DNA from: an uncultured Campylobacter sp.
GTDB taxonomy: Bacteria > Campylobacterota > Campylobacteria > Campylobacterales > Campylobacteraceae
NCBI GenBank assembly: GCA_900539505.1
Contig: UQCL01000002.1
Span: forward strand, 8,521-72,520
Direction: 5' to 3'
Length of the DNA: 64,000 nucleotides
Under the pieces are notes generated by a model. It worked only from the letters and a program-made list of their open reading frames with translations, did not search any database and was not told the DNA's origin. Positions within the stretch are counted from its first letter, which is position 1. Every line of letters begins with the position of its first letter. A program made the translations under genes and the position numbers. This document shows positions 25,502 to 34,436 of the stretch, piece by piece.

Positions 25502-27472
25502 GTGCGCGCAATATATAAATTATCGCTGATTGCTGCTATAGCGACAGCCGGAATATCGAGCGAGATAGAAAAACAAGGCAAAAGTGTAAATTTGGGTGAA
25601 ATTACCGTAGTCAGTGCTACGGGCTATCGGCAAAATATCCAAGACGCACCCGCTTCTATCTCCGTTCTTACGCAAAAAGAGATACAAAAGCGCAACTATC
25701 AAGATATCTCCGCGATGGTAGAGGATTTGCCGAGTGCCTTTACCGCAACGCTAGGCGCTGCATCGAGAAAAGGCATAAGCCTAAGAGGCCTATCTCAAAA
25801 ATATACAAAAATTTTAATCGACGGCAAACCTGCAACCAGCGATAGTGCTTATAAAGGATTAAGGAGTATCGGCAGCAGCCAGAATTTCTTGCCTCCCGCA
25901 AATGCGATAGAGCGCATAGAGGTCATCCGCGGGCCTATGAGCTCGCTTTACGGCAGCGACGCTATGGGCGGAGTAATAAATATCATCACCAAGGGCTTTT
26001 CAAATGAGCTTAGCGGTAATGTAAACGGATACTATACTTTCGCTAAAAAATCGCAAATAAAAGGTGATTATCAAACAGGTTTTTATCTAAACGGAGCTAT
26101 TGTCCCGGACGTGCTAGGTATCGCACTTTACGGCAGATTTTTTGAAAAGATAGAGGACAAAGAGCCTTATGCGAATAGAAATAATGAAGAGACGAATATG
26201 GGCGCAAAACTGATGTATAACGTAACGCAAAATGATGAGGTAGCGCTTGATTATCGTAAAGTAAATAATAAATTTAGGCGTACATACGGGCGTACGCGAA
26301 CAACCTCGGGAGGCAATAACGATATTGCGAAAGAGGATATGAAAGGCTACACCGCAAGCCTGTCTCATCAGGGAAAATACGATAAGTTTATGATAGATAG
26401 CTATGCAAATTACGATAGCATGAAAGAAAGCGGCGCCCAGGATCTGCGTCTTAGAACGACTACGCTAAATTCTAAAGGCTCATATTTTTTCGATTCAAAT
26501 GCTTTGAGTTTGGGCGTGCAATACCGAAGCGAGAGATTAAACGAAGCCGCCACTACCGCAGATGAGGCAAATGTCAAAAGATGGGATTATTCGATCTACG
26601 GCGAGGATGATTTTTATCTAACTGATGATTTAACGCTAACCGGCGGAATCAGATATAACCGCGATAAAGACTACGGCGGCCATATATCGCCGCGCGCTTA
26701 TGCCGTTTATCGTTTAAACGAAAGTTTTTCTATTAAAGGTGGCGTTTCGACGGGATATTCAACTCCGGATATTAAGCAGCGTAGCGAGGGCCTTGCCCTG
26801 CCGTTTGCAGGAGGGCAAGGAGCGCAGATAGGCAGAAGCTCTTTAAAGCCTGAAAGCAGCATAAGCTACGAAGGCGGGTTTTCTTACGACGATAACGATA
26901 AATTTAACTTTAGCGCTACCGCGTTTTATACCAAAATCAAAGATGGAATTTCTACCAAATTAATTTGCCGTCCAAGACTGGGAAATCCTTGCGTGCATAA
27001 CGGCAAAACTTACAGGCGCGGAATTTGGGATACTATAAATATCGCAGAAGCCGAGGTTAGGGGTCTAGAGCTAAGTAGCGATTATCAAATTTTAGATAAT
27101 TTGAAGCTGCATGCAAACTACGCCTATACGAAATCCGAGCAAAAAACGGGTAGCGAGAAGGGCAAAACCTTAAATAATTTTCCAATCCATTCGGTAAAGC
27201 TAGGATTTGATTACGACGTAAGCTCCAAGCTAAACTTATGGTCGCAAATAAATTATTATAGTAGGACGCGCGATAGCCTAAGCTACGATGAGGATATCCG
27301 CTCATACACGCTTTTTGATCTGGGCGCGAGCTATAAACTCACAAAAGACGCAAGTTTAAATTTTACGCTTTATAACATATTCAACGAATTCGTACTAACG
27401 CGCTCGGGAAATTATCAAATGATGGTCGTAGACGGGATGAAGGCTCAGGTTGGATTTAACGTGAACTTTTAA
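25502..27472 (+). CDS. TonB-dependent siderophore receptor
   Basis: The 656-residue outer-membrane receptor has an N-terminal signal peptide, a TonB-box-like GEITVVSA (about residues 32-39), a plug domain with NAIERIEVIRGPMSSLYGSD and AMGGVINIITK, then a 22-strand barrel ending in the terminal phenylalanine (QVGFNVNF). The family brings Fe-siderophores or heme into the periplasm; plug and loops look most like catecholate-type receptors, without certainty. GTG start preceded by AAGGGG. It is followed 49 bases later by a PepSY protein, probably in one operon. Confidence 0.9.
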   Translation: MRAIYKLSLIAAIATAGISSEIEKQGKSVNLGEITVVSATGYRQNIQDAPASISVLTQKEIQKRNYQDISAMVEDLPSAFTATLGAASRKGISLRGLSQKYTKILIDGKPATSDSAYKGLRSIGSSQNFLPPANAIERIEVIRGPMSSLYGSDAMGGVINIITKGFSNELSGNVNGYYTFAKKSQIKGDYQTGFYLNGAIVPDVLGIALYGRFFEKIEDKEPYANRNNEETNMGAKLMYNVTQNDEVALDYRKVNNKFRRTYGRTRTTSGGNNDIAKEDMKGYTASLSHQGKYDKFMIDSYANYDSMKESGAQDLRLRTTTLNSKGSYFFDSNALSLGVQYRSERLNEAATTADEANVKRWDYSIYGEDDFYLTDDLTLTGGIRYNRDKDYGGHISPRAYAVYRLNESFSIKGGVSTGYSTPDIKQRSEGLALPFAGGQGAQIGRSSLKPESSISYEGGFSYDDNDKFNFSATAFYTKIKDGISTKLICRPRLGNPCVHNGKTYRRGIWDTINIAEAEVRGLELSSDYQILDNLKLHANYAYTKSEQKTGSEKGKTLNNFPIHSVKLGFDYDVSSKLNLWSQINYYSRTRDSLSYDEDIRSYTLFDLGASYKLTKDASLNFTLYNIFNEFVLTRSGNYQMMVVDGMKAQVGFNVNF

Positions 27473-27521
27473 ATTCGCAGCGCATAAATTTCGTCCGCGG
27501 ATTTAAAATTTAAGGAAATTA

Positions 27522-28667
27522 ATGGCGATTCTAAAAAGGAAAAAATTTTGGTTCAATGTCCATCTTATTTTGACGCTTATATGCTGCGTGCCGATCTTAA
27601 TCATAGCCCTTAGCGGCGCTATTATCTCGTATCATGATGAGATAATAGATGCGTTAAATCAAAGCAAATCTTTCGTGAGCCCGAGCGGAAAAGACGCTCT
27701 TAAGCCCGTCAAAATTTTAAATATTTTCAGAAAAGCCAAGCCCGGTTTTACGCTCAGTTATTATAGAATTCCTCAAAATAAAAATGGGGCGATTAGGCTT
27801 TCCGGTACAGATTCTAGCGGCGAGTTTAAATCATATTTTATAGATCCTTATAACGGCGAAATTACTTCGGAAAACATAGGCGATACGTTTATTGGCGTAG
27901 CGCTAAATCTACATACCAATCTAGGGTTTGGGCTAAGCAAAAACGAAACTCTGCGGCTAATAGGCAAAAATATCGTGGCGCTTAGCACGGTTATGTTTAT
28001 TTTGGTCTTAATTTCAGGCGTGGTGATCTATTATCCTAGTTTTAGAGGAAAGATTTTACGCGCATTTAGGATAAATTTTAAAGCGAGAGGTTACACGTTT
28101 TTATATAGCTTGCACGGCGCGGTCGGAGTTTTGCTACTGCCCGTTTTGCTTACGATAAGCGCTAGCGGGCTTTATTGGTCGTATGATTGGATAGCCAAAA
28201 TCACCAACAGAGCGCTAGGGGAAAAGGAAATTTTTAGAAAAACGAGCTTTACCGAAGTGCGAGGATTTTCGCTCGAGGATGAAGATAAAATTTTAAATTT
28301 GCAGACGGCACTTGATATTTTTAAGCGTGAACGCGGTGAAAACTACGAATTCTTTAACATCATCGCCCAAAAAGATGGAGAAAATTTTATGATCTTTTAT
28401 TTCGATAAAGGCGAAAAGAGCGAAGAGCATATGAACACGATGAGCGTAAACGTTAAAAAGGGCATCTTGCGGCATGCTTGCTATGATGATGCGAAAAGCA
28501 CCATGCCGCGCCCTTTTGCTATACATAAAGCCGTTTTGAGCGTGCATTCGGGCTATATCTTCGGCGAGGCGGGTAAGTTCTTATTTTGCGTAGCGGCGAT
28601 TTCTGTGTTATTTTTTATAGTTACGGGATTTTGGATGAGCATAAAAAGAATTTGCAAGAAAAGATAA
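27522..28667 (+). CDS. PepSY-associated transmembrane protein (PiuB-like)
   Basis: The 381-residue inner-membrane protein has four helices: one near the N-terminus (LILTLICCVPILIIALSGAI), a central pair and one near the C-terminus. Large periplasmic PepSY-type segments lie between them. This family sits beside siderophore receptors and is thought to help ferric-siderophore reduction or uptake. AAGGAAATTA precedes the ATG. It completes the regulator-receptor-PepSY iron locus. Confidence 0.85.
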   Translation: MAILKRKKFWFNVHLILTLICCVPILIIALSGAIISYHDEIIDALNQSKSFVSPSGKDALKPVKILNIFRKAKPGFTLSYYRIPQNKNGAIRLSGTDSSGEFKSYFIDPYNGEITSENIGDTFIGVALNLHTNLGFGLSKNETLRLIGKNIVALSTVMFILVLISGVVIYYPSFRGKILRAFRINFKARGYTFLYSLHGAVGVLLLPVLLTISASGLYWSYDWIAKITNRALGEKEIFRKTSFTEVRGFSLEDEDKILNLQTALDIFKRERGENYEFFNIIAQKDGENFMIFYFDKGEKSEEHMNTMSVNVKKGILRHACYDDAKSTMPRPFAIHKAVLSVHSGYIFGEAGKFLFCVAAISVLFFIVTGFWMSIKRICKKR

Positions 28668-28856
28668 ATTTATGAATTCAAAGCGGAGAAATAGCTTATT
28701 CGCGGCGTAAATTTAAAATTTTATCCGAAGCAGTATCGCTTCTTTTCAGTTAATAAAATTTTATGTGTAGCGCTTTGAAATACTGCGTGCAGAGTCTTTG
28801 TGGGCCTTGTGCCGCATCTTGATTTTGTTAAATTTCCTTCGGCGTTTCAACCGCGC

Positions 28857-29789
28857 TTATTTGCCGTTCATAAAATCCCTAATATTTTGCGCGATCATCT
28901 TTATCAGCCGTTTGCGAGCCTCGACGCTCGCCCATGCGATGTGAGGCGTGATGATGACGTTGCGGCGATTTTTCACGCGCAGCAGCGGATGATCCGCCCT
29001 CATCGGCTCTGTTTGCAGCACGTCAAGCGCCGTGCGTAGGCCTCGCTCGTCCACGGCGCGAGCCAGCGCGTCCTCGTCCACGATGCCGCCGCGGCCGAAA
29101 TTCATCAAGATCGCCCCCTCTTTCATCTTCGCAAGCTCCGCCTCGCCGATCAATCCCGCCGTTTTTGGATTTAGCGGAGCGTGGATCGAGATTATGTCGC
29201 AAGCCTTCAAAAGCGCGTCCAGGCTCACTCTGGCAAACTCGCCGTTATCGTTCGCGCCGCTGGTGGAGTAGTATCTCACGTTTGCGCCGAACGCGGCGGC
29301 GATGCGGGCGACCTTTGCGCCGATCTGTCCAAGCCCGATGACGCCGAATTCTTTGCCGTAAATTTCGCTGATGGGCGCGTCAATGTGGGTAAAAATTTCG
29401 CTCTCGCACCATTTGCCACTGCTGCCGTAGTCTGCGTAGTATCCGAGCGCGTTGGTTAGCGCGAACAGCGACGCGAAGGTCTGCTGCACGACGCTGTTCG
29501 TCGAATAGCCCGCTACGTTTTTTACCGCGATGCCGCGAGCCTGCGCTGCCTGCATGTCGATGTTATTCGTGCCAGTGGCGCTGACGCAGATCAGCTCAAG
29601 CGCGGTTTGCGCCATGATCTCGTCCGTGATTAGGACTTTGTTGGTTATGACGACGTCAGCGCCCGCTAGGCGCTGCGCGGTTTGCGCGGGCTCGGTCATC
29701 TCGTAGCTTTCAAACTCGCCTAAGCTCGCAATCTCGCTAAGATCGGCGTCGCTTCCCAGCGTCGCGGCATCCAAACATACGATTTTCAT
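28857..29789 (-). CDS. D-isomer 2-hydroxyacid dehydrogenase
   Basis: The 310-residue NAD-dependent enzyme has the Rossmann motif GVIGLGQIGAKVARIAAAFG, the substrate Arg in LMNFGRGGIVDEDAL, the Glu in LDVLQTEP and the catalytic His in NVIITPHIAWAS. The likely reaction is reduction of a 2-keto acid such as hydroxypyruvate or glyoxylate; the substrate cannot be fixed. In C. jejuni the homologue (recalled as Cj0373) lies beside the glutathionylspermidine-synthase-like and UPF0323 genes, as here, although repeat-rich spacers now separate them. Confidence 0.88.
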   Translation of the reverse strand: MKIVCLDAATLGSDADLSEIASLGEFESYEMTEPAQTAQRLAGADVVITNKVLITDEIMAQTALELICVSATGTNNIDMQAAQARGIAVKNVAGYSTNSVVQQTFASLFALTNALGYYADYGSSGKWCESEIFTHIDAPISEIYGKEFGVIGLGQIGAKVARIAAAFGANVRYYSTSGANDNGEFARVSLDALLKACDIISIHAPLNPKTAGLIGEAELAKMKEGAILMNFGRGGIVDEDALARAVDERGLRTALDVLQTEPMRADHPLLRVKNRRNVIITPHIAWASVEARKRLIKMIAQNIRDFMNGK

Positions 29790-30428
29790 ATTTTCCCCTT
29801 TGCGTTTTAAAATTTTAAGTCGTAGCAGCGCGGTTAAATTTAGCCGCTAAATTCCGCCACGCGGTCGGAGCGCGGCGCTTAAGCGGCAAAATTTTAACTC
29901 TGCAAATTTAGCTATTGCGGAAATTTGCTCGCGAGATTTTGCTATTGCAAAATTTGCTCTCGCAAAATTTAACTATCGCAAATTCTGCCCTCGCAAAATT
30001 TAATGCTCGCAGCGCGCGGCGTTAAATTTTAAAATTCTAACTCGCATCAAAATAAGCGGTAAATTTTACTGCCGTTGGAACCTGCGTCTAAATTTAAAAT
30101 TTCAATTTGCGCCGAAGCGAGAGATAAATTTAATCGCCGTCGCCGTTCGCGTATAAATTTTAAAATTTAGCTCGCGCAAATCTTAGTCTGTACGGAATTT
30201 TAGCCCGCGCCAATTTAACCTGCGCAAAATTTATCCGCGCAGAATTTTGGTCGCGCCACTACGTTAAATTTCGCCGTAGCTTCCTAGCGTTAAATTTTGC
30301 TACCGAGCGACAAATTTGCCGTTGCCGCCGAGCGATAAAATTTACCGCCGCGAGAACCTTGCTGCCAAATTTATCGCCAAGAGCCGCCGCCCTAAAATTT
30401 CTCAAATTTTATAAAATTCGCCGCGCCG
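29790..30428. repeat. Spacer with a degenerate short tandem array
   Basis: No gene supported. From about 29890 to 30010 a ~17-base unit of the form CGCAAAATTTAACTAT / TTGCAAAATTTGCTCT recurs five to seven times with changes. The rest continues with looser CGCAAATTTTA and GTTAAATTTTA words every 25-40 bases to the end. Confidence 0.55.
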
Positions 30429-31613
30429 CTAATGCGCATCCTCGATGTAGTGCCCTACAAATTTTGAGAGATTATTGAGTATCTCGCCGCCCTTGCGGAA
30501 GCCCAGCGCGCAGCCTTCATAGGCGAAAAATACCCCCGCTTGGTAGTTCTGGGCGCGCTCGTCTTTGTTGAGCTCATAAAATTCCTGATATAAAAATTTC
30601 TGATTTCCGTATTCGCCGCCGTTTTCCTCTATCTTTTTGCCGTCCGCGTCGAAGATCGCCACGTTCGCTCCCTCGCGCGCCAAAAACGGCTTTTTGATCA
30701 TCTTTTTACCGATGATCGGCGAAAAGGAGCTTTGTATCAGCAGCGGGTGGTTCGGATAGAGATCCCACAGGATTTTCATAATCCCCTTGCTTTGAAAAAG
30801 CAACGTGTATGCGGGATTTAGGATGATCGCCTTTTGATTTTGCACGATGTTTTTTAAGATGAGCGCAAGCTCGCCCTCCTCGATCGCGATCGCCTCCCAA
30901 GGGATGAGCTTGAACCAATACTCGTAGTTTTCGCCGTCAAAAAACACGCCCTCTTCGTCGTTAAATTCCACCTCGTTCACGTAGGCAAAGCGCGTCTTAA
31001 AGCCCGCATCCTCCGCGGTCTGCTGCAAAAGCTTCGTCGTCTTTTCGTCCTCGACGTTGCCCGCGACGCTGCTAAATAGAATTTTCCACCCCTCGTAAAA
31101 TTTAGAAAAATCCTCCAGCTCGCCGTCAAGCACCACGAGCCGCTTGAAATTATCGCGCAGCGCGTCGTAGAGGTCGTTGAACTGGCTCGCCTCGTCCATG
31201 CCGTTTTTTTTGAGCATCGCCCACTGGATGATCGCGGTCTCAAACACCGCCGTAGGCGTGTCGGCGTTAAATTCTATCAGCTTGATTGGCTTGCCGTCCA
31301 GCCCGCCTGCGAAATCAAAGCGCCCGTATAGGTGCCAGTGCACCTCGTTTTCCCAGCTTTGCTTGATTAGATCGACGAGGTTGAAGGGGATGCCTAGCTC
31401 GTGGAAGAGGTTATTGTCGATGACGTGCTGCGCAGCTGCGACAAACATCTCGTATAGCTCGTTTGCGGCCTTATAATACGCATCCGCCTCCGCAGCGCTC
31501 ACGCGCACAATCTCGTCGCTGACGTAAGGGGTCTCGTCTGCGTCCGTGTGCCAGTAAAAGCCGAGCTTTTCGAGATACTCGTTGCTTAACGGCGTTATCT
31601 TTTTTAGTTGCAT
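30429..31613 (-). CDS. Glutathionylspermidine synthase-family ATP-grasp protein
   Basis: The 394-residue protein matches the YgiC/YjfC-like glutathionylspermidine synthase C-terminal family in length and motifs: HWHLYGRFDFAGG, IKLIEFNADTPTAVFETAI, IPWEAIAIEEGELA and KPFLAREGANVAIFD. The family has an ATP-grasp fold and forms amide bonds; the stand-alone bacterial proteins lack the amidase half and their substrates are unproven. The neighbour upstream (across a 365-base spacer) is a UPF0323 lipoprotein, as in C. jejuni. Confidence 0.88.
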   Translation of the reverse strand: MQLKKITPLSNEYLEKLGFYWHTDADETPYVSDEIVRVSAAEADAYYKAANELYEMFVAAAQHVIDNNLFHELGIPFNLVDLIKQSWENEVHWHLYGRFDFAGGLDGKPIKLIEFNADTPTAVFETAIIQWAMLKKNGMDEASQFNDLYDALRDNFKRLVVLDGELEDFSKFYEGWKILFSSVAGNVEDEKTTKLLQQTAEDAGFKTRFAYVNEVEFNDEEGVFFDGENYEYWFKLIPWEAIAIEEGELALILKNIVQNQKAIILNPAYTLLFQSKGIMKILWDLYPNHPLLIQSSFSPIIGKKMIKKPFLAREGANVAIFDADGKKIEENGGEYGNQKFLYQEFYELNKDERAQNYQAGVFFAYEGCALGFRKGGEILNNLSKFVGHYIEDAH

Positions 31614-31978
31614 TTTTATCCTTTTTTTAAAATTTTAACTCATCTGCGCCGCGATCCTTGCGGCCTTTGCTAGTTTTGATACGCATACGATTTCGCGTAA
31701 ATTTAAAGCGCGCAAGACGCACGGCAAAATTTAATTAGCGTAGATCATGCGCGGCGATCGTGCGTAAATTTAAGCCACGCGAGATCTGCGGCTAATTTAA
31801 ACGGGCACGCAGACGCTGTGGATCATGCGCGACAGAAGCGATAAAATTTAGCCGAGTTTTACCGCGCGTTTTTTGAAAAACCCACGTCAAATCAATGCTA
31901 AATTTGGCGCAAATTTTAAAATTCTACGCGCTAAATTTAAACTCGCCGCGCAAAGCCGCCGTATGTTTCAAAGCGCGC
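31614..31978. other. Intergenic spacer
   Basis: 365 bases without a supported gene. CGTAAATTTAAAGCGCGC and GCTAAATTTAAACTCGC words recur. It separates two genes that adjoin in C. jejuni. Confidence 0.5.
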
Positions 31979-32566
31979 TTAACCGCCGAAAAATCCACCG
32001 CTCTTGCCGCTCTTGCTTCCGCCGAAAAATCCGCTTCTACCGCTTCGCGCCTTATCGTTTTGCTGCTTTGCTTGATTGAAGCTATCGACGCTTCTAGAAT
32101 ATGCGCTCGGGCTTTTATAGGCGGTTTGGCGCTGGCTTTGGTAGGCTGGGTTGTTAAACAGCTTGCCGCCGATCCACGAGCCGATGATGGCGCCTGCAGC
32201 GCTTGCCAAGATCGCTTCACCCAGGCTCATGCCGCCGCTGCTAAGCTGCGCGTTTTGGTTGGTTAAATTTGAAGTGCCGGCGTCGATTTTGGCGTTTTCT
32301 TCGGCCAGAAGGGCTTTGGTTTCATCATCGCTTAAAATTCTCTCCGTGCCGTCGAGCGATCTTAAGATGATCTGGGTCTTTTCGCTTGGAAATTCCTCTA
32401 AAATTTTATATTTTCCCGGCGCGACCTCTTCAAGCCGCACGAGCGCGCCTTCTTGCAGACGGACGTTTTGCTCCTGCCCCCTATCGTCGCAGCCTGCTAA
32501 CGAGCCCGCCATAACGAGCCCGAAGCCGCTTACCAGCGCATAGCTAGCGATTTTGCGTAGTTTCAT
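31979..32566 (-). CDS. UPF0323-family lipoprotein
   Basis: The 195-residue lipoprotein begins MKLRKIASYALVSGFG and has the lipobox GSLAGC at residues 20-25. The middle has VAPGKYKILEEFPSEKTQI, then a glycine-rich hydrophobic stretch (LGEAILASAAGAIIGSWIGG) and a Ser/Gly/Lys-rich tail (SGRSGFFGGSKSGK) as in UPF0323 proteins of Campylobacter and Helicobacter. A longer frame exists upstream to 32731, but the lipoprotein start has GGAAAAAA before it and overlaps the preceding gene's stop by four bases. Function unknown; envelope-located. Confidence 0.85.
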   Translation of the reverse strand: MKLRKIASYALVSGFGLVMAGSLAGCDDRGQEQNVRLQEGALVRLEEVAPGKYKILEEFPSEKTQIILRSLDGTERILSDDETKALLAEENAKIDAGTSNLTNQNAQLSSGGMSLGEAILASAAGAIIGSWIGGKLFNNPAYQSQRQTAYKSPSAYSRSVDSFNQAKQQNDKARSGRSGFFGGSKSGKSGGFFGG

Positions 32567-33201
32567 TTTTTTCCTTTCAATGATTTTATATCTAAGCTTT
32601 GATTTATCAAAAGCTCGTTTCCCTCGACGCGGATAAACTCGCTCTTGCCGATATTTTCGATGATTAGGCTTTGCGCTTTTGGACGCTTTTTGCGTTTGAG
32701 CGATTTTACGAATTTTGCAAGGCTCGTCCATTCGCTGCGATCGAAGGTTTTTTCTTTGATTTCGACATCATAGGGTTTGGCTTCGCGGCTTTTGCTCGAA
32801 AGCAGCGGTTTGTCGAAAAACGACAAAAAATACCTGAGCTTCTCATCGCGCTCTTTATACATCAGCTTGATTTCATCTTTCGAGGCGATTAAAATTTCCT
32901 CTTTTTCTTTGTGAAGCCTGTCCTTATCGCTTTGTAGCGCTTCGATTTTACTCTTTAGCTCGGAGATTTCTTTGATGAGATAGTCGATGAAGCTTTGAGT
33001 GCCAGCCCCGCCGCCAGTGCGCGAGCTTTTCGCAGAGCTTTGCGAAGCGGGCTCGCTTTGTTGCATTTCATCATCTAAAAGCACGTAGCGTACGCCGCCG
33101 CTTTCCTCGGCGCGCAAGGAATTTCTGCGGATGCGGTTATAGACGGCTTCTTTTGAAATTCCTAAAATTTCGGCTGCTTCGCCGATCGAGACTTTTTTCA
33201 T
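32563..33201 (-). CDS. Helix-turn-helix plus coiled-coil protein
   Basis: Residues 1-45 form an excisionase/MerR-type helix-turn-helix (VSIGEAAEILGISKEAVYNRIRR). Next come a Ser/Gly linker, a coiled coil (about 70-122: ISELKSKIEALQSDKDRLHKEK) and a basic C-terminal part (KSLKRKKRPKAQ). Probably a DNA-binding protein. Its stop overlaps the UPF0323 start in an ATGA arrangement, so the two are translationally coupled. Target unknown. Confidence 0.7.
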   Translation of the reverse strand: MKKVSIGEAAEILGISKEAVYNRIRRNSLRAEESGGVRYVLLDDEMQQSEPASQSSAKSSRTGGGAGTQSFIDYLIKEISELKSKIEALQSDKDRLHKEKEEILIASKDEIKLMYKERDEKLRYFLSFFDKPLLSSKSREAKPYDVEIKEKTFDRSEWTSLAKFVKSLKRKKRPKAQSLIIENIGKSEFIRVEGNELLINQSLDIKSLKGKK

Positions 33202-33477
33202 ACAAAGATGCCTTTTAGCGTTTTAGGTAATTATTGCTAAATTTGCCTAAAATAGGCATTAAACGCTTCGTTTACAAAGATAGATTCCGCTTTACCGCAG
33301 CCGGCGCGCGATAAATTCCGCTCGCTTGCGCTTGCGCGATATAAAATTTCGCTTCGCTTGCAAAGCCGCGCAAATTATTTTTTGCTAAGCTTTTAGAATT
33401 TTAACCAAACAATGTTGCTTAATTAAGTATATTTTTTATACACTTACAAAAAATTTTAGTATTTCAAAGGAGGCGAA

Positions 33478-34101
33478 ATGCCCGAATCGCCTAAATATAA
33501 AAAATCCGAAATTCGCTGCAAGCTCATTTTAGACGCGGCGCTGGAGCTGTTTTTAGCCAAAGGCTACGAAGCTACGAGCTTAAGCGATATCATCGAGCTT
33601 AGCGGCGGCTCGCTATCGTCGGTTTATAAGTATTTTGATAACAAAGAAAGTCTATTTTTGCGCATCATCGAACTGCAAAGTAAAAAGCTCGACGAGCGAA
33701 TGAACGAGCGCATGCGAATCAATAAAGACCTAAAATTACGTGAGTATCTGCAGGAGTTTGCAGGGATTTATCTGGAGTTTCTTTTCGCTCCGGAGGCGAT
33801 AAAATTCTACCGACTGATACTTTTCAGCGGCTTTAACGGTGCGCTTAGCGAGAGCCCAAAAATCTTTTTAAAAAGCGGCGTGCTAGGTTCGCCGAATGCG
33901 CTGGATGAGTATTTGGCGGCGCATGCGGACGAGTTTGCGCCCGGACGCACGGCAAAAAGCCTAGCGCTATATTTCTGCTTTTTGCTTAGAGAGCCGCATT
34001 TTAGCAGGCTGCTATTTTTCGACGAAAAGCTAAATTTCAAAGCGAGCGAGCTAATCGAGGATCGCATCGATATGTTTTTGCTAGGCGTAAAAAAGCGCTA
34101 A
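33478..34101 (+). CDS. TetR-family regulator, CmeR-like
   Basis: The 207-residue protein has a TetR N-terminal helix-turn-helix (ALELFLAKGYEATSLSDIIE, then LSSVYKYFDNKESLF), very like the C. jejuni efflux repressor CmeR in this part, and an alpha-helical ligand domain (LREYLQEFAGIYLEFLFAPEA). AAGGAGG precedes the ATG. No cmeABC genes are nearby; the next gene downstream is an RclA-like flavoprotein, which it might control. Confidence 0.87.
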   Translation: MPESPKYKKSEIRCKLILDAALELFLAKGYEATSLSDIIELSGGSLSSVYKYFDNKESLFLRIIELQSKKLDERMNERMRINKDLKLREYLQEFAGIYLEFLFAPEAIKFYRLILFSGFNGALSESPKIFLKSGVLGSPNALDEYLAAHADEFAPGRTAKSLALYFCFLLREPHFSRLLFFDEKLNFKASELIEDRIDMFLLGVKKR

Positions 34102-34103
34102 TA

Positions 34104-34138
34104 GCAGAATTTTACGGCGTAAATTCTGCGCTTTTTGC
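34104..34138 (+). terminator. Hairpin terminator after the TetR gene
   Basis: GCAGAATTTTACG pairs with CGTAAATTCTGC (12 bases with one bulge), followed by GCTTTTTGC, directly behind the stop codon. Confidence 0.6.
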
Positions 34139-34399
34139 ACCTTTAAATTTTATGAGCGGTTTGGGACTTGGATTTTGTAGCTTGGATTCTATCCGTTACC
34201 AAGCGCTATAAAGTGCCGCATATTCCGCGCTTAAAATTTTAATTCTATCGATGCAGAATTTTTGAAATGATTAGAGCTGAAATTTTTATTTTCCGTATTA
34301 AATTCTGCGCCGCAGTTAGAATTTTGCCGTTAAATTTCGCGCCTCTTGCCTGCGCCTTTAAATTTGCGCCACGCAGATTTTAAATTTAATAAAACCTCT

Positions 34400-34405
34400 T
34401 ATAAT
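34400..34405 (+). promoter_or_regulatory. -10 box (TATAAT) for the RclA-like gene
   Basis: A perfect TATAAT lies 32 bases before the ATG at 34437, with AAAGGA as the ribosome-binding site between. This separates it from the TetR transcript. Confidence 0.5.
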
Positions 34406-34436
34406 CTCGCGAAATTTCAGATCAAAAGGATTAAAA

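Noticed and set aside
29790..30428. Possible CRISPR array
   Set aside because: The repeats are short (~17 bases), degenerate and without unique spacers; no cas genes are present.
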